This document shows positions 25,688 to 34,039 of a stretch of 64,000 nucleotides of DNA, piece by piece. Numbering within the stretch: the stretch's first letter is position 1; each line of letters opens with the position of its first letter. The stretch comes from Nitrospina sp. LS_NOB. GTDB lineage: Bacteria; Nitrospinota; Nitrospinia; Nitrospinales; VA-1. The notes under the pieces are model-generated. The model was not told the origin of the DNA. It ran no database searches and saw only the letters and a list, made by a program, of their open reading frames with translations. The stretch covers positions 142,195 to 206,194 of the forward strand of contig LFLA01000003.1 in assembly GCA_001542995.1 (NCBI GenBank). Direction: 5' to 3'. The position numbers and the translations under genes were made by a program.

Positions 25688-27790
25688 TTATTCTTTTCTA
25701 ACCATCCACCCCTCAATAAGAAGCATTCCCGCAACCATTAAAAGAAAAGGTGTGGCCAGAGGTACCCCGTCGGAGGTTTGCGGCCGGGTAGTTTGAGTTT
25801 GTGGTTCCAGGAATTCCATTTCAAGTCCCGAAAGAAAACTTTCGATTTCTTTTTGTGATATCTTTCCCGGTTCTGATTCACGGGTATCAATATTTACGAT
25901 GAAGGTTCCGGCCGACTCGGCTCCTTGAGGAAGTTTTGCCAACGCTTTTTGCTCTGCGGTACCGGGTGATGAAAAAAGGTGGTAGACCCCCGGCTGAAAG
26001 GTATCGCTAAAGATATCGTTTTCCAAAGGGTGCAGGGTTCCATCTGGTGTGCGAACGATCCATCTGCTTTCCTGGGCGCTTTGGTGGAAAGGTTCTCCCA
26101 CCACCAAGTTCTGCTGGGAGATATTTTCCAGTCCTCGGGCAGCATACTGAGTCCACCGCTGGATCCAGGGTAAATAAGTCGGTTGAATCGGAAAATCGTT
26201 CCAATCCCTATCCAGTGAACTCAAAAACACAACAACAATTCCTTTTCCCGTCTCAGATTCAATCACCGCAGGATGCTGGTTTGAAAACCAGGTTCCTACT
26301 TTGAATTTTTTATCCTCCCTTGCCTGCACGGTATAAATGGAATAAAAATTGATTCTCCGCATTTCCTCAAGTGTTTTGGGTGAGAAAGCCTGCATGACCG
26401 GGTGAGTGTTATTTTTTAATAGAAGGTGCAGGTTCCCTTCCTGGGTATGATATTGGGAATCCAGTTTGACAGGAAGGAGGTTCCCCAGACGCTCATTGAA
26501 ATACTTAGCATTTACCTGATCTCCCATTCCGAACAACAGGGCACCTCCATTTAAAACAAATTTTTCCAACTCCAATTCATAGTCTGGGGGAAGTTCGCTT
26601 ACGTTCGCAAGTATAACGACCGCAAAATCGGACAGGTTTCGTAAAAGGAGTTCACTAAGAGTGGAAACAGTAGGGTCGATATGCGACAGAGAAACCGAAA
26701 AAGGATTGAGGGCGCGTTCAAGATAAAAAGATTCGCTTTTATGCGAAATGGTCTCCGGGTCTCCATCGACCACTAGGACCTGTATGTTTTGACTGGGATG
26801 AAAAGGAAAATATCGGAAATTGTCAGCCGGTAATGCGTCGTCAGATATTTGTACTTTTCCATTCAGGGGCTGGTTTCTTCTCAGAGGATAAGAAAACTCC
26901 TGCACTAGAGTTTGCCCGGGTGGGATATCGATAAGTTCTTCCTTTACGAGTTTTCCTTCGAGAAAAAGAGAAAGGGGCATCCGGCTCACTGTGCTGGAAA
27001 AATTTTTGATCGTCGCTTTCACTCTTAGTAAACGGCTTTGGGTGAGAAACTCCTGAGTTACTTTGACGCTTTGAACCATTCCCTTATTGTCATCAGACTG
27101 CAGTTGTGAAAAATTTAACACTTGAACCAGGTAGGGTGATAAATGTTCGACCTCGGAAAAGGTTTCTTCCTTCCAACCGTTTTTATCCAGGTCGGTCAGC
27201 AAAAGAATTTTCTTTTTCTTTTGTTCGGCAGATTCAAGTAGCTTGATCGACTTGTCTATAGCGTCTCCGATATTGGTGGTGCGGTAGGAGGCTATTTGCG
27301 CTTTCAGTTTGTTTGAAAAAGTGGATTTGTCGGAAGTCCAGTCCTGCTCAACACGGGCTGGTGAAGATGCGAGAACCAGGCTGAATTCGCTGTTTTCCGG
27401 GGCCTGCTGGAGCCCTTTAGAAACATACTCCAACGCATGATCAAAAAGTGTTTTATCTTTAGACTGGGTTCTCATGCTATAGGAATCGTCCAGAATAAAC
27501 ACGATTGAAGCTGGAGAAGTAGAAAGAAACGCTTCCGATTGCCTGAATGAAAATAACGGGTTGGCCAGTGCCAGGCTTAGCAGAACGATGGCCAGGCAAC
27601 GGGCCAGAAGTAGTAACAGCTTGTTGGGTCGAGATTTTCTAATCGAGCGTTTTTGCGATTGTGCAAGCAGATAGACCGCTGAAAACCGGATTTGTTTTTG
27701 TTGTCTCCGGGTCAAAAGATGGATCAGAACTGGAATGGAAATTCCAAGCAGGCCAAACAAAAACATTGGAGAGGAAAAATTAAGGCTCAT
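25688..27790 (-). CDS. BatA-type vWA-domain membrane protein
   Basis: This encodes 700 residues. The N-terminus is the BatA/aerotolerance regulator membrane domain (FGLLGISIPVLIHLLTRR, then LLLLLARCLAIVLLSLALA). A von Willebrand factor A domain follows with a metal site (VFILDDSYSMRTQSKDKT, a DxSxS motif). A long periplasmic beta-rich region and a C-terminal hydrophobic helix (LATPFLLMVAGMLLIEGWMV) complete it. It overlaps the DUF58 gene by ATGA. Such pairs usually sit in a MoxR-DUF58-Bat cluster; no MoxR ATPase is visible here. Confidence 0.85.
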   Translation of the reverse strand: MSLNFSSPMFLFGLLGISIPVLIHLLTRRQQKQIRFSAVYLLAQSQKRSIRKSRPNKLLLLLARCLAIVLLSLALANPLFSFRQSEAFLSTSPASIVFILDDSYSMRTQSKDKTLFDHALEYVSKGLQQAPENSEFSLVLASSPARVEQDWTSDKSTFSNKLKAQIASYRTTNIGDAIDKSIKLLESAEQKKKKILLLTDLDKNGWKEETFSEVEHLSPYLVQVLNFSQLQSDDNKGMVQSVKVTQEFLTQSRLLRVKATIKNFSSTVSRMPLSLFLEGKLVKEELIDIPPGQTLVQEFSYPLRRNQPLNGKVQISDDALPADNFRYFPFHPSQNIQVLVVDGDPETISHKSESFYLERALNPFSVSLSHIDPTVSTLSELLLRNLSDFAVVILANVSELPPDYELELEKFVLNGGALLFGMGDQVNAKYFNERLGNLLPVKLDSQYHTQEGNLHLLLKNNTHPVMQAFSPKTLEEMRRINFYSIYTVQAREDKKFKVGTWFSNQHPAVIESETGKGIVVVFLSSLDRDWNDFPIQPTYLPWIQRWTQYAARGLENISQQNLVVGEPFHQSAQESRWIVRTPDGTLHPLENDIFSDTFQPGVYHLFSSPGTAEQKALAKLPQGAESAGTFIVNIDTRESEPGKISQKEIESFLSGLEMEFLEPQTQTTRPQTSDGVPLATPFLLMVAGMLLIEGWMVRKE

Positions 27791-28695
27791 AATTTGATGA
27801 GGCTTTTACGCTTGAGTAAATAGTAACTCAAGGCTTGATCCAAAGGCTCGGAGGTGTCGAGGAAAACATAATCCACTCCAAGTCCATTGCAGTCTTTTTT
27901 GAAGGAGTCTATATGATCCTGAATCACATTCTGGTACTCCTCGCGGATGTCCTGCGGGTCGAGTCCTATCGTCGGGTCCTCTTCCAGCGATTCGAACACC
28001 ATATCTCCTTCAAAGGGCAGGTGAATTTCATCAGGATGTAAAACGTGGAATAAAATGACCTCAAGCCCTCTTGAGCAAAGGAGTTTTAAGCTTTTCTTAA
28101 GGTCCTGGTTCTGGATAAAAAAATCTGAAACCAGAATGAGCATGCTCCTTCTTGGGAGTATTTCAGCCAGACCTCCTAGGACATCAGCGATCTGAGTTGT
28201 TCCCTGTGGTGAAATATTAGCCAAACCATGCAAAATATGCTGAAAATGGGAAGCTTTGGAACGAGGCGGAATATGCTCAACAACCTGGTCGTTAAACAGG
28301 GTCAGTCCCACCGCGTCAAATTGTTTCAAAAGCAGATAAGAAAGTGCCGCCACGAGGTTGCGGGCGTACTCCATTTTAGAGGCATGCCCATTTAGCGGAG
28401 ACTGATAGTTCATCGATCCGCTCGCGTCCAGCAAAATCGTGCATTTCAGATTGGTGGATTGCTCAAATTGCTTAACGTGATATTTGTCAGTTTTGCCGAC
28501 AACCTTCCAGTCGATATGGCGGATTTCATCCCCCGGGGAATAATCCTTATACTCCGCAAACTCCACCGAAGATCCTTTGTGGCGGCTGCGGTGTCGCCCT
28601 GTCAGCAGTCCTTCCACTAGATTCATGGCGGTCATTTTGAGGGTGGAAATACGGGAAAGGACTTGAGCGTCAAACTTCTGTGCTGAGTTTTCCAT
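27787..28695 (-). CDS. DUF58-domain protein (MoxR-associated vWA-like)
   Basis: This encodes 302 residues from ATG 28695; a TTG 21 bp upstream is possible but has no better ribosome site. The family signature is YKDYSPGDEIRHIDWKVVGK, and a vWA-like fold follows (TILLDASGSMNYQS, a DxSxS site). DUF58 proteins work with MoxR AAA+ ATPases and BatA-like proteins in envelope protein maturation. Its stop overlaps the start of the BatA-type gene, so the two are coupled. Confidence 0.88.
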   Translation of the reverse strand: MENSAQKFDAQVLSRISTLKMTAMNLVEGLLTGRHRSRHKGSSVEFAEYKDYSPGDEIRHIDWKVVGKTDKYHVKQFEQSTNLKCTILLDASGSMNYQSPLNGHASKMEYARNLVAALSYLLLKQFDAVGLTLFNDQVVEHIPPRSKASHFQHILHGLANISPQGTTQIADVLGGLAEILPRRSMLILVSDFFIQNQDLKKSLKLLCSRGLEVILFHVLHPDEIHLPFEGDMVFESLEEDPTIGLDPQDIREEYQNVIQDHIDSFKKDCNGLGVDYVFLDTSEPLDQALSYYLLKRKSLIKL

Positions 28696-28788
28696 AAACT
28701 TGATCGCAGCTGGCAATAACTATATTTACATATTGTCGCATAAATTGAAGGGCGGTGGGGCAGGGGCTTTTTAGGTCGAGATACCTCT

Positions 28789-28989
28789 TTACCCCTGCGG
28801 GGCATGTGTGATGTCCACTACATTTGTCTTCATACCCTTGTTATATCCTCTTCCGTAAAGCTCATACCCTCCCTCAGGGGTAGAAAGGGTAAAATTTATG
28901 GAAGGGGAACTCACAGCCTCCACGGCTAGTTGCGGTGGGTTGACATTGGGAGGAAGCCTTATAAAATGATCTTTCACTTTAAACAACAT
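28789..28989 (-). CDS. Possible small protein, divergent from the M1 peptidase gene
   Basis: This is a 66-codon ORF from ATG 28989 (MLFKVKDHFIRLPPNVNPPQ, then LAVEAVSSPSINFTL). The composition looks protein-like. There is no recognisable ribosome site, and the stop falls in a CCCCTGCGGGGCA hairpin repeat. It is either a real small gene or chance. Confidence 0.3.
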   Translation of the reverse strand: MLFKVKDHFIRLPPNVNPPQLAVEAVSSPSINFTLSTPEGGYELYGRGYNKGMKTNVVDITHAPQG

Positions 28990-28993
28990 ATCT

Positions 28994-31606
28994 ATGAATT
29001 CAGTTCGATATTGCAAATGCCATTTTCAAAATGGCGAGTCCGAGCACTGGGGTATCCTGGATCGCAAGGCCTTTGCCCAAAAGGGGGCGAAAGCACATTT
29101 TGCTCCGGACACTCCTTTGCTCCCCCAGCACCTTTTGCTGGACCTGCATTTTGACTGGGAAGAGGAGCGAGTCTGGGGAAACACCACCTATGACCTGATG
29201 GTCAATGGCCAGGATGTGAGGGAAATTGTGTTTGACGCTGCAAACCTGGAAATAGAGAGGGTGATGTTGGGCCGTCGCACGTTAGCATTTGAAAATACCG
29301 GCGACCAGATAATTGTGTCACTGGATAAGGCTCTCAAATATGGAGGGACCGTGCAGGTGAAGCTGTTTCATTCGGTCACCCGGCCCCCGGCAGGAGTGTA
29401 TTTCACCAAACCGGATGAGGCTTATCCGGACCGGTTCAAAACGGTCTGGACCCAGGGGCAGGATGAGGACTCCAAATATTATTTCCCCTGTTTTGACCAG
29501 CCAAATTTTAAACAGACCACCGAGGTTAAGCTGCATTTGCCCAAGGGAATGTTTGGGTTGTCCAACGGTCGTCTTATTAAAAAGAAGGAAAGCGCCGGGG
29601 AATCCTTTTACCACTATAAACTGGAAATTCCTTACTCGACCTATCTCCTCTCCATTGTAGCCGGGGAGTTTTCCGGGCATGAGAGTCGTATTGGGGGTGT
29701 CGATATCAAATGGTATGTTCAAAAGGGCCGGGAACAAGAAGGCAGGAATGCTTTTAAGGATACTGGAAAAATCATCCGGTTTTTTTCCGATTATACCGGT
29801 TACCCTTATCCCTATAAACACTATACCCAGATCGCGGTTCCCGAGTTTATTTTCGGAGGCATGGAAAATTTTACCGTCACCACTCAGACGGACCTGACCC
29901 TTCATGATAACCGAGCCAGACTGGATCTGGACTCTAATGGATTGGTTGCCCACGAAGCCGCTCATATGTGGTTTGGCGATGTGGTCACCGCGAGAAGCTG
30001 GTCGCATGCATGGTTGCACGAATCGTTTGCCACTTATTTTGACGCACTCTACACGCGTGAGTCGAAAGGCGAGGGTGAATTCCGCTATCAATTACTGGAA
30101 GATGCGGAAACCTATTTCAGTGAAGATGCCCGATACCGCCGTCCTATCGTGACCCATATTTATAAAGAACCCATCGATTTGTTTGATGCCCATCTTTATC
30201 CGGGAGGGGCGGTGCGACTGCATTATTTGAAATCTCTTATCGGGGAACCTCTGTTCCGCAAGGCCCTGACCCGGTTTCTCAAGCGCCACGAATATGGGCT
30301 GGTCGAGACGGTGGATCTTGTACGGTGTCTGGAAGAGGCCAGCGGGAAAAACTTTGACGAATGGATGGATCAATGGATTTATCGCGGTGGCTATCCTATG
30401 CTTGAGATCGGTTACCAATGGGGGGTGTCAAATCTGGCGGAGATAACGGTAAAGCAAACTCAGAAAGCCGAGAAAAAAGAAGGGGAGCTTTTGTTTAAAT
30501 TTCCGTTGAAGATTGAGTTCTATTATTCCCGGGGGAGTGAAAAGTTTCCGCTGGAAATCAAAAACAAAGAAGAGAAGTTCAGTTTTCATCTCAAATCCAA
30601 ACCGCTTTTTTTCAGGCTGGACCCGGACTACGAGTGCCCGGCTAAAAAAGTAAAGTTAGAAATATCCCGCTCCCTTCTGCACGAGCAGTTGAAGCGGGAT
30701 AAGGACCCCATAGGGCGTATTGAAGCGGCCCAATCCCTTGTTGTCAAAGCCTCACAAACTGACACCAAGGTGCTCAGCCTGAGTCTCAAAAAAGAATTAC
30801 ATTGGGGTGTAGCGAATCGTATCGCCAGAGCCTTAGGTAAAATAGGCGGGGAGTTCGCTCGCGATGGATTGCTTAAGGCGGTGAACAGCCGTGACGCAAA
30901 AATTCGTCGAGGCATCATCCATGCATTGGGAGAGTTTGTGGATGATGAAAAAGTCACCCGGGCTCTGAAGAAAATTGCCAAGGGTGATCCCTCTTACAGG
31001 GTGGAAGCAGAAGCGTTGTCCTCGCTGGGCCGAAGCAAGGCGAAAAACTGTAGAACGTTTCTGGAAGGTTTTCTGGACAGGCCATCGCATAATGATATCG
31101 GACGATCGGCCATATTCAGAGCCCTGGCCAATCTGGAAGAAGAACAAGCGTGGGCAACGTTGATTGAGGGAGCGGATTATGGTGCTGCCCGTAGCAGTCG
31201 GTTTTCCGCTATTCAGGGGCTGGCAAAACTGGCTGGGCGATTTGAACATCTCAAGCCCGAAGCCATCAATGCCCTAAAGCGGTTTGCCCGGGAAACACGG
31301 GGTACTCCCTCTGCAACATTTCGCGGTAAACTGGCGGCCATCCAAGCCATGGGCGAGTTGGAAGACCTCTCGGCAATTTCCACCTTGAGGAGACTGGCCG
31401 AGGGCGAAACCGATGGGCGTTTGAAACGGAGAGCCGAAGAAACGATTGTACGCCTGTTTGAATCAGCTAAAAAACCCGGCGAAATGAAGTTGATACGATC
31501 CGATCTCGATGACTTGTTGAAGGACAATAAATCTCTGCGTGATCGGGTGGATATTATGGAAAAACAGAAAGACGCTAAACAAAAATCCAAAAAGAAAAAA
31601 GGATAA
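28994..31606 (+). CDS. M1 family aminopeptidase with C-terminal HEAT repeats
   Basis: This encodes 870 residues. The gluzincin core is complete: FGGMENFTV (about residue 287), then HEAAHMWFGDVV with the distal zinc glutamate in LHESFATYFD (about residues 318-342). A beta-sandwich N-domain precedes it. From about residue 560 come HEAT/armadillo-like repeats (GKIGGEFARDGLLKAVNSRD, then LGEFVDDEKVTRALKKIA), as in TATA-binding-associated factor TAF2-like and some bacterial M1 enzymes. There is no signal peptide, so it is cytosolic. No good ribosome site was found at this ATG; the start is uncertain by some residues. The LRR gene follows four bases after its stop. Confidence 0.9.
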   Translation: MNSVRYCKCHFQNGESEHWGILDRKAFAQKGAKAHFAPDTPLLPQHLLLDLHFDWEEERVWGNTTYDLMVNGQDVREIVFDAANLEIERVMLGRRTLAFENTGDQIIVSLDKALKYGGTVQVKLFHSVTRPPAGVYFTKPDEAYPDRFKTVWTQGQDEDSKYYFPCFDQPNFKQTTEVKLHLPKGMFGLSNGRLIKKKESAGESFYHYKLEIPYSTYLLSIVAGEFSGHESRIGGVDIKWYVQKGREQEGRNAFKDTGKIIRFFSDYTGYPYPYKHYTQIAVPEFIFGGMENFTVTTQTDLTLHDNRARLDLDSNGLVAHEAAHMWFGDVVTARSWSHAWLHESFATYFDALYTRESKGEGEFRYQLLEDAETYFSEDARYRRPIVTHIYKEPIDLFDAHLYPGGAVRLHYLKSLIGEPLFRKALTRFLKRHEYGLVETVDLVRCLEEASGKNFDEWMDQWIYRGGYPMLEIGYQWGVSNLAEITVKQTQKAEKKEGELLFKFPLKIEFYYSRGSEKFPLEIKNKEEKFSFHLKSKPLFFRLDPDYECPAKKVKLEISRSLLHEQLKRDKDPIGRIEAAQSLVVKASQTDTKVLSLSLKKELHWGVANRIARALGKIGGEFARDGLLKAVNSRDAKIRRGIIHALGEFVDDEKVTRALKKIAKGDPSYRVEAEALSSLGRSKAKNCRTFLEGFLDRPSHNDIGRSAIFRALANLEEEQAWATLIEGADYGAARSSRFSAIQGLAKLAGRFEHLKPEAINALKRFARETRGTPSATFRGKLAAIQAMGELEDLSAISTLRRLAEGETDGRLKRRAEETIVRLFESAKKPGEMKLIRSDLDDLLKDNKSLRDRVDIMEKQKDAKQKSKKKKG

Positions 31607-31610
31607 TGGA

Positions 31611-32183
31611 ATGAATAAGCCTTTTAATGATGACCCAATAGAAGTGCTGGTGAAAAAGTTTTTGACTCAGAACGGAACGGTTTTGGACTTGCGTTTGAAA
31701 TATATCGGCGATGAGGGTCTGGAGTACCTGGCTCAGTGTCCGGAGTTGGTCGACCTGGAAGTGCTGAACCTGGAAAGAAACGAAATCACCGACAAGGGAG
31801 TCAAGGCGTTGGCCGGCTCTTCCATCATCACGAACCTGAAGGAATTACACCTGGAAAGAAACGGCATCGGTGATGGCGGAGCCAAAGCCATTGCCGGTTG
31901 TGCAAACTTTTCCTACCTGAATTTCTTGAACTTCTGGAAAAACAAAGTGGGGGCTGAAGGAGCGCAAGCCATTGCCAACTCCACGATTCTGGTTAATTTA
32001 AAAAGCCTTGATCTAGCTCAGAATAATATTGGCGATGAAGGTGCCAAGGCCCTGGCCGAAAGTGATACTTTGGCGGGACTGGAGTTGCTCGAGGTATTTG
32101 GCAGTGGCCTGACCGATGGCGGCAAAAAACAAATTAAGGAATCCACTGCCTTTCCTAAACTTCAGACCCTTGTTCTGGAGTAA
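31611..32183 (+). CDS. Leucine-rich-repeat (RNI-type) protein
   Basis: This encodes 190 residues. The ATG at 31611 is chosen because the N-terminus then aligns with the paralogue at 47522 (VLVKKFLTQNG versus YLIKQFLTSDK). It contains six ribonuclease-inhibitor-like repeats, each with LxxLxLxxNxIxDxGAKALA (for example LDLAQNNIGDEGAKALA). There is no signal peptide. It is probably a cytoplasmic binding scaffold. It is tightly linked to the M1 peptidase gene, so the two may act together; that is inference. Confidence 0.8.
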   Translation: MNKPFNDDPIEVLVKKFLTQNGTVLDLRLKYIGDEGLEYLAQCPELVDLEVLNLERNEITDKGVKALAGSSIITNLKELHLERNGIGDGGAKAIAGCANFSYLNFLNFWKNKVGAEGAQAIANSTILVNLKSLDLAQNNIGDEGAKALAESDTLAGLELLEVFGSGLTDGGKKQIKESTAFPKLQTLVLE

Positions 32184-32301
32184 ATGGGTTGGTTTCTAAA
32201 AAACTGTTTCGCTTGGATGCTTTTTGACCAAGTATTCATGGTAATTGAAAATGGATAAAATCCCCAGTATTTGCTCATGACTGTTACCCCCAGATGGTGC
32301 G

Positions 32302-33567
32302 TTAGGAACCCCTTAAAATATTTAATCTATTTTTGAGGGACTGGGTCCAGGTTGTATTGCGGGTATTCAATGTTTCTTCGGCTTGTTTTAGGATGGGTTT
32401 TAGGCGTTCGGTATCTCCAAGTTGGTGGTAGGTTTCAGCCAGATCTATCAGGATATGAGCCTCCTCCTTACGGTTCTCGACATATTTTGCGGTGGCGAGG
32501 CTCTGGACGAAAAATGCCGTTGCCGATTCCCATTGTCCCAGTTTCCTGTAGTTCAGGCCGATGCCTACCAGCAGTTCCAACTCTTTGTCGTGGTCTTTCT
32601 GCCGACGATAGCTCTCCAAAGCATTTAAGTAACAGTCGATGGCTTTTTCAATTTTGTTTTGTTTGACGTAGACGAATCCGAGCCCGTTAAAGGAGCTACC
32701 AATGAAAGCGCTGTAGCCATTTTTCATGGCGAGAGTCTTTTGCATTTCAAAATATTTTCGGGCCTGGTCGAGATTTCCAGATATGGCGTACGCATCACCA
32801 AGGCTAGCAAGTAGCCCGCATTGCTCTTCTTTGTCGCCTAGCTCTTTTGTGATTTCAAGTTCCTGGAGAAAATAAGCAATGGCTTTTTGAGTCTGTCCTA
32901 ATCGGGTATAGGCCAGCCCGAGGGCGGAGAGGGCGTTTTTTTCGGCTTTTTTATCGGAAACGGCACGCGCTTTTTTGAGGAAAATAGTTTCGGACTCCAC
33001 CACCCTCCGTAAATCAAACGCGCTGGAAGATTCAAGATCGGACGGTTTGCCGGGCCTGGCGTCGTAACCTGCAAGTCGCTCAAAACTTTCTTCGACGGAC
33101 AAAGACATTTTCTCTTCTACCTCCCTTTTGAAATTCAGTTCCCCCTCAATATCTTCCAGAACCTCCTCAAGGTCTTCTTGTAAAAACGCGCTTCTCAATT
33201 TATAGGATTTATAATCACAAAGATGTTTTAAAGCTTCATTGCCCCTTTCCGGCAGCGTTGCTCCATCAAGCAGTAAGGGGACAATTATAATATCTAGATT
33301 TATTGCGGAAATGATTTCAAAGTTAATTCTATCGCCTTGAATCGGTCCGTCAATAGTCAGGGCAGAGTGTTCTGAGTAGGACTCTTTGTTACCAATTACA
33401 ATAATCAATGCATCACAAAGGGAAAGGTTTTCGTAGAGGGTGGGGAGTCCATTCGGATTTTCCAGAAATATACATTGACCCTCCAGAGATGACTGGCATT
33501 CCCCGATGATATTCTGAATTGTGGTTTTTAATCTGGGGTCGGTTAGGCTGAAATAAAGAGTTGGCAT
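32302..33567 (-). CDS. TIR-like domain fused to TPR repeats
   Basis: This encodes about 421 residues. The first 150 resemble the bacterial TIR fold: beta-1 TLYFSLTD, then LYENLSLCDALIIVIGN, INFEIISAINLDIIIVPLLL and DGATLPERGNEALKHL, the same succession as in TIR proteins with an RLEIEAAL ... IPVLVDGATMP run. From about residue 205 there are five TPR units (LSALGLAYTRLGQTQKAIAY, later GSSFNGLGFVYVKQNKIEKA). I start it at ATG 33567, where beta-1 begins; an in-frame TTG at 33678 would add 37 residues of unlike composition. TIR-TPR architectures can act as NADases in immunity or signalling. Catalysis here is unproven. Confidence 0.7.
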   Translation of the reverse strand: MPTLYFSLTDPRLKTTIQNIIGECQSSLEGQCIFLENPNGLPTLYENLSLCDALIIVIGNKESYSEHSALTIDGPIQGDRINFEIISAINLDIIIVPLLLDGATLPERGNEALKHLCDYKSYKLRSAFLQEDLEEVLEDIEGELNFKREVEEKMSLSVEESFERLAGYDARPGKPSDLESSSAFDLRRVVESETIFLKKARAVSDKKAEKNALSALGLAYTRLGQTQKAIAYFLQELEITKELGDKEEQCGLLASLGDAYAISGNLDQARKYFEMQKTLAMKNGYSAFIGSSFNGLGFVYVKQNKIEKAIDCYLNALESYRRQKDHDKELELLVGIGLNYRKLGQWESATAFFVQSLATAKYVENRKEEAHILIDLAETYHQLGDTERLKPILKQAEETLNTRNTTWTQSLKNRLNILRGS

Positions 33568-34039
33568 GTTGGGGGTTTTTTTACTAACCCGTGCCTGTGA
33601 AGTGGTATCGACCTTAGTTAATTTTAAAAGTACGTTCAGTCGTCCTTTTTGAGCAGTTATTTCAACCGGGTCTGGCAACGGGGTTCTCGGGTCAACTCTA
33701 TCATGATTTTCTCGTTAACGTTTAAATTCTGCATGCTGGCTTTAGAGAAGTAATGGGAAAACGCTGCCCACAGGCTGGGGATATCCCGGAATTCGTTGTA
33801 AGTAGTTAGACGGTCCTGCTTGGCTTAATCTGCTTCTTCATTGTGTAGCCCATAATAACACCTAAATGGCGTTAGCTGGGGCAGCCCCAAAAATTTCATT
33901 GAACCATTGTTTTTACATTTTGAGCCGGTTTTCCAACCAGTTTCGCAAGATTTTGTGAATTGATGGCGTGGCGTACTTTGGGACGTGAAAGCCGTGCAAG
34001 GTGGGAGGAGAGAGAAACTGCTGATTTATAGCGGTGTCT
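33568..34039. other. Gene-free stretch with a weak remnant
   Basis: On the minus strand 33657-33824 is open for 55 codons (QDRLTTYNEFRDIPSLWAAF, later MQNLNVNEKIMIELTREP) with no upstream start. It may be a degraded gene fragment or a short peptide. Nothing else is convincing between the TIR-TPR gene and recG. Confidence 0.25.
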
